This document shows, piece after piece, positions 58,301 to 64,000 of a stretch of DNA of 64,000 nt; the stretch's first letter is position 1; every line of letters begins with the position of its first letter. The DNA is from Burkholderia humptydooensis (GTDB taxonomy: Bacteria; Pseudomonadota; Gammaproteobacteria; Burkholderiales; Burkholderiaceae): the NCBI RefSeq assembly GCF_001513745.1, contig NZ_CP013382.1, positions 1,736,001 to 1,800,000 of the forward strand. Reading direction: 5' to 3'. The notes below the pieces were generated by a model. It was not told the DNA's origin, did no database searches, and saw only the letters and a program-made list of their open reading frames with translations. A program made the position numbers and the translations under genes.

Positions 58301-58672
58301 ATGAGAACCGCTTATGTCGCGTGCGCGCTCATCGCCGGCTTCGCGTCGGCCGCCGCGCTCGCCGATGCGCCCGCGATGCCGAGCGGCGGCATGCTGGTCG
58401 CCGCCAACGGCATGACGCTTTACACGTTCGACAAGGACATCCCGAATTCGGGCAAGAGCGCATGCAACGGCCCGTGCACGACGAACTGGCCGCCGTACAA
58501 GGCGAGCGCGACCGATCAGCCGGCGCTCGGCTACACGATCATCAAGCGCGACGACGGCACGCTGCAATGGGCGTACCAGGGCAAGCCGCTTTACTTCTTC
58601 GCGAAGGACGCCGCGAAAGGCGACAAGAAAGGCGACGGCTTCAAGGACGTCTGGCACGCGGTGAAGGAATAA
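58301..58672 (+). CDS. COG4315-type secreted repeat protein
   Basis: A 123-residue exported protein: signal peptide (MRTAYVACALIAGFASAAAL, cut after ADA), then two half-repeats of the family, GGMLVAANGMTLYTFDKDIP and PALGYTIIKRDDGTLQWAYQ. The CNGPCTTNWPPYKAS segment and GKPLYFFAKDAAKGDKKGDG complete the fold. Function of the family is unknown. AAGGAG 7 bases upstream supports the start. Confidence 0.87.
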   Translation: MRTAYVACALIAGFASAAALADAPAMPSGGMLVAANGMTLYTFDKDIPNSGKSACNGPCTTNWPPYKASATDQPALGYTIIKRDDGTLQWAYQGKPLYFFAKDAAKGDKKGDGFKDVWHAVKE

Positions 58673-58753
58673 GCGCGCGGGCGGTGCGGCGGGGATAAGC
58701 GGCGTGACGTCGCGTAATGCGGCGCAGCTTGCGCCTCGCGCCCGCCACCGCCG

Positions 58754-58787
58754 AAAAAGAAAGAAGCCCGCGTTTTGCGCGGGCTTC
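58754..58787 (-). terminator. Intrinsic terminator of the mmsA operon
   Basis: A perfect 10-bp stem (gaagcccgcg / cgcgggcttc) with a 5-base loop; on the minus strand it is followed by tttctttttc. It lies 65 bp past the mmsA stop. Confidence 0.85.
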
Positions 58788-58851
58788 GAAACAGGCCGCC
58801 GACGCAACGCGCCGCCGAACGACCTGGATAGGCCAACTACAAACCGGTTGC

Positions 58852-60369
58852 TCAGCGGCTCGACGGAAAGCTGAACACCGTCCCCTCGCGCACGCCGGCC
58901 GACGGCCAGCGTTGCGTGATCGTCTTGCGCTTCGTGTAGAAGCGCACCGCGTCCGGGCCGTATGCGTGCAGATCGCCGAACAGCGAGCGCTTCCAGCCGC
59001 CGAACGAGTGATACGCGACAGGCACGGGCAGCGGCACGTTGATGCCGACCATCCCGACCTGGATGTTGTCGCTGAAGAAGCGCGCGGCCTCGCCATCGCG
59101 CGTGAAGAGGCACGTGCCGTTGCCGTACTCGTGCGCATCGACGAGCGCCATCGCCTCGGCGAGCGACGCGACGCGCACGACGCCGAGCACCGGCCCGAAG
59201 ATCTCGTGCTGATAGATCGGCATGCCGGGCTTCACGTTGTCGAACAGGCATGGGCCGAGGTAGTAGCCGCCGTCATGGCCGTCCACCTTCACGCCGCGCC
59301 CGTCGACCACCAGCGTCGCGCCCGCCGCGACGCCCGCCTCGACGAAGCCCGTCACCTTCTCGAAATGCTGCCGCGTGACGAGCGGCCCCATGTCGACGCC
59401 CGGCTCGACGCCCGGGCCGACCTTCATCTTCGCGATCTCGGCCTGGATGCCCGCCACCACTGCGTCGCCCGTCTCGTCGCCGATCGCGACGACGAGCGGA
59501 ATCGCCATGCAGCGCTCGCCGCACGAGCCGTACGCGGCGCCCATCAGCGCGTTCACCGCGTTGCCGATGTCGGCGTCCGGCATCACGATCGCGAAGTTCT
59601 TCGCGCCGCCCAATGCCTGCACGCGCTTGCCGTGCGCGCAGCCCGTCGTGTAGATGTATTCGGCGATCGGCGTCGAGCCGACGAAGCTCACCGCCTTCAC
59701 GCGCGGATCGGCGAGGATCGTGTCGACCGCCTCCTTGTCGCCGTTCACGACGTTCAGCACGCCGGGCGGCAGGCCCGCTTCGAGCGCGAGTTCGGCCATG
59801 CGCAGCGTCGACGACGGCGTGCGCTCCGACGGCTTGAGCACGAACGTGTTGCCGCACGCGACCGCCATCGGCCACATCCACAGCGGCACCATCACCGGGA
59901 AGTTGAACGGCGTCACGCCCGCGACGACGCCGAGCGCCTGGAACTCGCTCCACGAATCGATCGCCGGGCCGACGTTCTTGCTGTGCTCGCCCTTGAGCAG
60001 CTCGGGCGCGTAGCTCGCGTACTCGACGTTCTCGATCCCGCGCTGCAGCTCGCCCATCGCGTCGGCGAGCACCTTGCCGTGCTCGGCCGTGACCAGCGCG
60101 CACAGCTCGTCGGCGTGCGCCTCGAGCAGCATCTTGAAGCGGCTCATCACGCGCGCGCGCTTGAGCGGCGGCGTGTTGCGCCACGCCGGATACGCGGCCT
60201 GCGCGGCCGCGATCGCCGCCTCGACGGTCAGCCTGTCGGCAAGGCGCACGCTCTTCGTCGATGCGCCCGTCGCCGGGTCGAACACCGGCTGCACGCGCTC
60301 GCCGCCGTCGACGCGCTTGCCGTCGATCAAGTGGCCGAGGGTGGAAGTGACGTTGCTGTCGTGTTTCAT
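58852..60369 (-). CDS. mmsA: Methylmalonate/malonate-semialdehyde dehydrogenase (acylating)
   Basis: A 505-residue aldehyde dehydrogenase of the MmsA class. LGVVAGVTPFNFPVMVPLWM and CGNTFVLKPSERTPSSTLRM bind cofactor; YGSCGERCMAIPLVVAIGDE holds the catalytic Cys, and the CoA-dependent enzymes' FFSDNIQVGMVGINVPLPVP follows. It converts malonate semialdehyde to acetyl-CoA and CO2, downstream of the aminotransferase encoded just before it. AGGAAA lies upstream. The terminator at 58754 ends the unit. Confidence 0.91.
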   Translation of the reverse strand: MKHDSNVTSTLGHLIDGKRVDGGERVQPVFDPATGASTKSVRLADRLTVEAAIAAAQAAYPAWRNTPPLKRARVMSRFKMLLEAHADELCALVTAEHGKVLADAMGELQRGIENVEYASYAPELLKGEHSKNVGPAIDSWSEFQALGVVAGVTPFNFPVMVPLWMWPMAVACGNTFVLKPSERTPSSTLRMAELALEAGLPPGVLNVVNGDKEAVDTILADPRVKAVSFVGSTPIAEYIYTTGCAHGKRVQALGGAKNFAIVMPDADIGNAVNALMGAAYGSCGERCMAIPLVVAIGDETGDAVVAGIQAEIAKMKVGPGVEPGVDMGPLVTRQHFEKVTGFVEAGVAAGATLVVDGRGVKVDGHDGGYYLGPCLFDNVKPGMPIYQHEIFGPVLGVVRVASLAEAMALVDAHEYGNGTCLFTRDGEAARFFSDNIQVGMVGINVPLPVPVAYHSFGGWKRSLFGDLHAYGPDAVRFYTKRKTITQRWPSAGVREGTVFSFPSSR

Positions 60370-60405
60370 CGCGGTGTTTCCTGAATTCGTGTGTTGCGTG
60401 GATGC

Positions 60406-60457
60406 GGCAAATGCGTGCGGCAAATGCGTGCGGCGAATGCGTGCGGCGAATGCGCGG
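60406..60457. repeat. 13-bp tandem repeat between aminotransferase and mmsA genes
   Basis: Four head-to-tail units of ggcaaatgcgtgc, the last two with ggcgaatgc and a changed end. It occupies half of the 106-bp spacer between the two genes, just upstream of the mmsA ribosome-binding site. Confidence 0.8.
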
Positions 60458-60475
60458 CGCGGCGGCCGCGCATCG

Positions 60476-61831
60476 TCAGGCGGTGGCGAGCAGCGCGTCG
60501 TTCAGCGCGCCGATCAGGCTGTCGATCTCGTGCTTCTCGGCGATGAAGGGCGGCGCGAGCTGGATCGTGTCGCCGCCGTAGCGCACGTAGAAACCGTTCT
60601 CCCAGCAATGCATCGCGATCTCGTAAGGGCGCCGCGCGGGCTCGCCCGGCGCGTGCTCGATCGTCAGGCCCGCGGCGAGCCCGCAGTTGCGGATGTCGGC
60701 GACGTGGCGCACGCCCTTCAGGCCGTGCACGGCCGCCTCGAAATGCGGCGCGAGCGCGCGCACGCGGCCGAGCGCGTCTTCCGCGACGAGCAGATCGAGC
60801 GCCGCGACGCCCGCCGCGCAGGCGACGGGATGCGCGGAATACGTGTAGCCGTGCGGGAACTCGAGCATGTAGTCGGGGCCGCCCGCCGCCATGAACGCGT
60901 CGTAGATCTCCCGGTTCGCGATCACCGCGCCGAGCGGCTGCGCGCCGTTCGTCACCTGCTTCGCGACGTTCATGATGTCCGGCACGACGCCGAACGCATC
61001 GGCGCCCGTCATCGCGCCCGTGCGGCCGAAGCCCGTGATGACTTCGTCGAAGATCAGCAGGATGTCGTGCGCGGTGCAGATCTCGCGCAGCCGCTGCAGA
61101 TAGCCCTTCGGCGGCACGACGACGCCCGCCGAGCCGGAGAACGGCTCGACGATCACCGCCGCGATGTTCGACGCGTCGTGCAGCGCGATCAGATCGAGCA
61201 GGCGGTCGGCGAGCTCGGCGCCATGCTCGGGCAGCCCGCGCGAGAATCGGTTTGCCGGCAGTTGCGTGTGCGGCAGGAAATCGGCGTCGATGCCCTGGCC
61301 GAACAGCTTGCGGTTCGGCCCGATCCCGCCGACCGAGATGCCGCCGAAGTTCACGCCGTGGTAGCCCTTCTCGCGGCCGATCAGGCGCGTCTTCGTGCCC
61401 TTGCCCGTCGCGCGCCAGTACGCCCGCGCCATCTTGAGCGACGTGTCGGCCGCCTCCGAGCCCGAGCCCGTGAAGAACACGTAGTCGAGGCCGGCGGGCG
61501 TCATCGCCTTGATCCGGTTCGCGAGCTCGAACGACTGCGGATGGCCGAACTGGAACGCGGGCGAATAGTCGAGCCGCGCGACCTGGCGCGCGACCGCGTC
61601 CGAGATCTCGGCGCGGCCGTGGCCGAGGCCGCAGCACCAGAGGCCGGACAGGCCGTCGAAGATCTTGCGGCCGTCGGCCGCCGTGTAATACGCACCCTTG
61701 CCTTCTACGATGATTCGCGGGTCCCGCTTGAACTGGCGGTTCGCGGTGAACGGCATCCAGTGCGCGTCGAGCCATTCGGCGTCGGTGCGCACGGTCGTGT
61801 CGGGAGCAGTCGGTTCGGTCAGAGCGTTCAT
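60476..61831 (-). CDS. Beta-alanine/omega-amino acid:pyruvate aminotransferase
   Basis: A 451-residue class-III PLP transaminase. WMPFTANRQFKRDPRIIVEG and GHGRAEISDAVARQVARLDY mark the omega-amino-acid:pyruvate subgroup; the PLP Lys is in MNVAKQVTNGAQPLGA, and LLIFDEVITGFGRTGAM holds the Asp. It transfers the amino group of beta-alanine to pyruvate, giving malonate semialdehyde for MmsA. The ATG at 61831 gives the usual start; another 15 codons upstream is possible, and neither has a strong ribosome-binding site. A LysR gene is divergent. Confidence 0.9.
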   Translation of the reverse strand: MNALTEPTAPDTTVRTDAEWLDAHWMPFTANRQFKRDPRIIVEGKGAYYTAADGRKIFDGLSGLWCCGLGHGRAEISDAVARQVARLDYSPAFQFGHPQSFELANRIKAMTPAGLDYVFFTGSGSEAADTSLKMARAYWRATGKGTKTRLIGREKGYHGVNFGGISVGGIGPNRKLFGQGIDADFLPHTQLPANRFSRGLPEHGAELADRLLDLIALHDASNIAAVIVEPFSGSAGVVVPPKGYLQRLREICTAHDILLIFDEVITGFGRTGAMTGADAFGVVPDIMNVAKQVTNGAQPLGAVIANREIYDAFMAAGGPDYMLEFPHGYTYSAHPVACAAGVAALDLLVAEDALGRVRALAPHFEAAVHGLKGVRHVADIRNCGLAAGLTIEHAPGEPARRPYEIAMHCWENGFYVRYGGDTIQLAPPFIAEKHEIDSLIGALNDALLATA

Positions 61832-61934
61832 GTCGGTCGGCGTCGCGATGCGCGGATGAATGAAGATGTTGCGCATTGTCGAGTCGGCGAATAGTCTTTT
61901 GAATATCGCAATATCAATGTTTACTTGAGCATTC
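61832..61934. promoter_or_regulatory. Divergent promoter region, beta-alanine genes and LysR
   Basis: A 103-bp AT-rich gap. gaatatcgcaatatc (61900-61914) is a near-palindrome with T-N11-A character, placed where a LysR protein would bind. Confidence 0.55.
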
Positions 61935-62885
61935 ATGCAAGCAAGAAAACCGAAAAGCCGCGCGCTCCTCGGCCAGTTGACCGACATGGACCTGCGCCTG
62001 CTGCGCGTGTTCAGGAGCGTCGTCCAGTGCGGCGGGATGGCGGCGGCCGAGCTGGAGCTGAACATCGGGATCTCGACGATCAGCCGGCACGTGAAGGATC
62101 TCGAGACGCGCCTCGGCCTCGTGCTGTGCCGGCGCGGCCGCGCGGGCTTCACGCTGACGCCCGAGGGCCAGACCGTCTACGAGGAGACGCTGCGGCTGCT
62201 GGCGTCGGTCGAGGCGTTCAGGAGCCGCGTGGACGGGATTCACGACCGGATGGGCGGCGAGCTGCAGATCGCCGTGTTCGACAAGACCGCGACGAACCCG
62301 CGCGCGCGGCTCGGCGACGCGATCGGGCGCTTTCACGACGAGGCGCCGGACGTCGCGCTGAACCTGCACGTCGCGTCGATCAACGAGGTCGAGCGCGGGA
62401 TCATCGACGGCAGTTATCAGGTCGGGATCATTCCCGCGCACCGCAGCTCGGGCAGCCTCGTCTACGCCGACCTGTTCGACGAGCGGATGCTGCTGTACTG
62501 CGGCGCGAACCACGCGCTGTTCGACGCGCCGCATGCGAAGCTCACGTGGCGCCAGGTGCGCGGCTACGCGTTCGCGGGGCTCGGCTACCACTCGCCGAAC
62601 ATGGAGCTGAGCCATCGCGCGAAGCTCACGCGCAGCGCGACGGCGTCGGATCAGGAATCGATCGCGACGCTGATCCTGTCGGGGCGGTATCTCGGCTTCC
62701 TGCCCGATCACTATGCGGAAAGCTTCGAGGCGAAGGGATTGATGCGCTCCGTCGCGCCGCAGCGCTTTCATTATTCGTGCCGCTTCGTGAGCCTGCTGCG
62801 GCGCTCGCCGCGGCCGTCGCGCGCGGCGCTGCTGTTTCAGGAATGCCTCGAAATCGCGCATGCGGCAGGGCGCGCGAAAGCGTGA
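61935..62885 (+). CDS. LysR-family regulator of beta-alanine catabolism
   Basis: A 316-residue LysR protein. The winged helix covers residues about 12-75 (LTDMDLRLLRVFRSVVQCGG, MAAAELELNIGISTISRHVK). The effector domain begins at GGELQIAVFDKTATNPRARL. It is divergent from the aminotransferase-mmsA operon and should control it, probably with beta-alanine or the semialdehyde as signal. The stop is followed by a 450-bp gene-free stretch. Confidence 0.88.
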   Translation: MQARKPKSRALLGQLTDMDLRLLRVFRSVVQCGGMAAAELELNIGISTISRHVKDLETRLGLVLCRRGRAGFTLTPEGQTVYEETLRLLASVEAFRSRVDGIHDRMGGELQIAVFDKTATNPRARLGDAIGRFHDEAPDVALNLHVASINEVERGIIDGSYQVGIIPAHRSSGSLVYADLFDERMLLYCGANHALFDAPHAKLTWRQVRGYAFAGLGYHSPNMELSHRAKLTRSATASDQESIATLILSGRYLGFLPDHYAESFEAKGLMRSVAPQRFHYSCRFVSLLRRSPRPSRAALLFQECLEIAHAAGRAKA

Positions 62886-63339
62886 GGGCGCGCCCCGCGC
62901 CCGCGCCCGTCGATGCCGATGCCGATGCCGATACGGACGATACGCCACCCGGCCGCACCGCCCGTTCGGATTCCCGGCGCCGTCTTCGCCTGCCGGGCGA
63001 ACCGGCGCGCCGCGTTGCCGAATACTGAAGACGGTCGGGCGGGCATCGTTCGATGCGCGCCGGCGACCGGCGCACGAACGCCCCTTTCCCGGGCGACGCC
63101 CGCCCGAACGGGCTGCGCGCGCCCGATCGTCTCGAATGCGATTGCGTGCGCCGCGCGGGAGATCCACTATTAACGACAGGACGAGCCGCCGAAAGGCCGC
63201 GCCCGCGGGCGCCCGGCATGGCGACGGGACGGGAGGCGCCGATGCTCTCGCGAATCCGCGCAAGAGCGTCGGCGCGCCCCGCCCGCCGGCGGCCGGCGCA
63301 CCCCGCATCGCCCGGCCGGGAGGCGCTCATGGCAACCGA
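62886..63339. other. Gene-free interval with a four-codon leader ORF
   Basis: About 450 bp without a proper gene. Near its right end GGGAGG precedes an ATG (63329) that encodes only Met-Ala-Thr-Glu before a TGA, and that stop overlaps the ATG of the next gene (ATGA). Otherwise nothing is recognised. Confidence 0.4.
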
Positions 63340-64000
63340 ATGAATCCCAGAGTCACGGAAGGCAGCAGCGTCGGGCAAACGTACCCCTCGACGCCGACCA
63401 CGGCCGAACCTCCAGCGACAAGCCCCACATCGGGCACGTCGCGCACGATACCGCCCGGGCTCAGCAAATTGCAGCGCACGCCACACAAGCTCGGCGGCTC
63501 GCCGGTTTTCCAGTGCCCGGTCCAGCCGAACCGCGTCGGGGGCGGCGTCGGCGTCGTCATTCCGGAAAACAGCTTCGGCCGGATTCCTCCCGGCGAGGCG
63601 GCCAACCTCTGCTATCCGAACATCAGCTCCTGCGTGACCGTCTCGGCGCTGACCAGAAACGGCAGCCTTCGCGGCGTCCATCTGACCACGCCCCAAGGCT
63701 TCGAGAAAAAGGACATGGAGACGACGCTCGAAGCGATCGACGCAAGGAACTGCGAGAAGGTCGTGGTGGCGGGGCCGATCAATGAGGCCAAGGCGCGCAC
63801 CAAAAACTCGGCGTTCGATACCCGGGCGAACATCACGGCCCGGATGCACGAGCTCGCGCCGAACGCGGAGGTCGGGTTCGTCGAAACCGAAGCGACCGTT
63901 CGTCCCCATGACATTTATGTCCGGCACGATCCGCAAACTGCCGACGGCAAGCTCGAGGTTCACGTCGCCCCGTCCAACGCGCCGCAGGAAGCGGGCGTGA
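63340..64000 (+). CDS. Putative CheD/CNF1-like cysteine deamidase domain protein (truncated by window end)
   Basis: An open frame of at least 220 codons with no stop before the window edge. Residues 1-45 are rich in Ser, Thr and Pro and look disordered. The core contains ANLCYPNISSCVTVSALTRN, then GSLRGVHLTTPQGF: Cys98 and His114, 16 residues apart, on adjacent strands. This is the pattern of CheD (GSCVAV...GGMNH) and CNF1 (Cys866/His881) glutamine deamidases. EKVVVAGPINEAKARTKNSA continues with a strand-turn-helix comparable to the later part of CheD. The family was not recognised outright, so this is a hypothesis. The start is uncertain: the ribosome-binding site favours the ATG at 63329, which encodes only four residues. 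It may be a secreted effector or an ordinary deamidase. Confidence 0.5.
   Translation, partial: MNPRVTEGSSVGQTYPSTPTTAEPPATSPTSGTSRTIPPGLSKLQRTPHKLGGSPVFQCPVQPNRVGGGVGVVIPENSFGRIPPGEAANLCYPNISSCVTVSALTRNGSLRGVHLTTPQGFEKKDMETTLEAIDARNCEKVVVAGPINEAKARTKNSAFDTRANITARMHELAPNAEVGFVETEATVRPHDIYVRHDPQTADGKLEVHVAPSNAPQEAGV

Noticed and set aside
58754..58787. Terminator for the COG4315 gene on the plus strand
   Set aside because: The T-rich side lies on the minus strand, so it serves mmsA; the plus strand has no T run after the stem.
63053..63343. 96-codon ORF before the deamidase-like gene
   Set aside because: Arg/Pro-rich high-GC frame without family resemblance; only its last few codons have a ribosome-binding site, noted as a leader ORF.

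Overview
The window is very GC-rich throughout (except for one intergenic islet) and reads as chromosome II of a Burkholderia of the pseudomallei group. The markers are a trimeric autotransporter, Burkholderia-type porin and DUF4148 exported protein, an AcpA-type lipoprotein acid phosphatase, and dense LysR/IclR/GntR/PucR regulators beside small catabolic operons. A complete oxidative L-arabinose operon is present. From published comparisons, this operon is a trait of B. thailandensis and its Ara+ relatives and is missing from B. pseudomallei and B. mallei, so a B. thailandensis-like species is the best guess. No tRNA, rRNA or CRISPR was seen.

Layout, left to right. 1-2254: end of a sugar ABC transporter (ATPase and binding protein) with a divergent IclR regulator. 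2346-6200: IS3 transposase scrap and a 1191-residue trimeric autotransporter. 6201-7566: AT-rich gene-free islet. 7567-10786: overlapping response regulator and 7TMR-DISM sensor kinase. 10844-13060: TonB-dependent siderophore receptor. 13601-14525: DUF1801 and cupin proteins. 14835-27623: L-arabinose block, with lactonase, AraHGF transporter, sugar 1-dehydrogenase, keto-deoxyarabonate dehydratase, MFS carrier, semialdehyde dehydrogenase, arabonate dehydratase and a divergent LysR. Together these take L-arabinose to 2-oxoglutarate without phosphorylation. 27681-34349: small protein, atypical LuxR-type response regulator, Tat-exported hydrolase, acid phosphatase and di-haem peroxidase. 34390-35830: intact IS110-family element, followed by an H-type lectin and a ClC chloride channel.

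38102-42198 is a GntR-SDR-BKACE-MFS unit that looks like uptake, oxidation and acetyl-CoA-dependent cleavage of an unknown beta-hydroxy acid. 42262-46017 is codB-pucR-codA for cytosine or related base salvage. 46491-52871 holds a VOC protein, a porin, DUF4148, a LysR/FUSC pair and a tiny exported peptide. 53046-54668 is a MINPP-like phosphatase lipoprotein. 54659-58174 is a P1 beta-aminopeptidase-like enzyme with an amino-acid permease and a LuxR regulator. 58852-62885 is beta-alanine catabolism (mmsA, aminotransferase, LysR). The last two blocks could work together on beta-alanyl peptides.

The right edge (63340-64000) carries an incomplete, unrecognised ORF whose Cys98/His114 segment resembles the CheD/CNF1-type glutamine deamidase core. 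It is the most intriguing gene here. Three intercistronic spacers also carry short tandem repeats (13 bp x4, 12 bp x2.7, 13 bp x4) just upstream of the second gene's ribosome-binding site.
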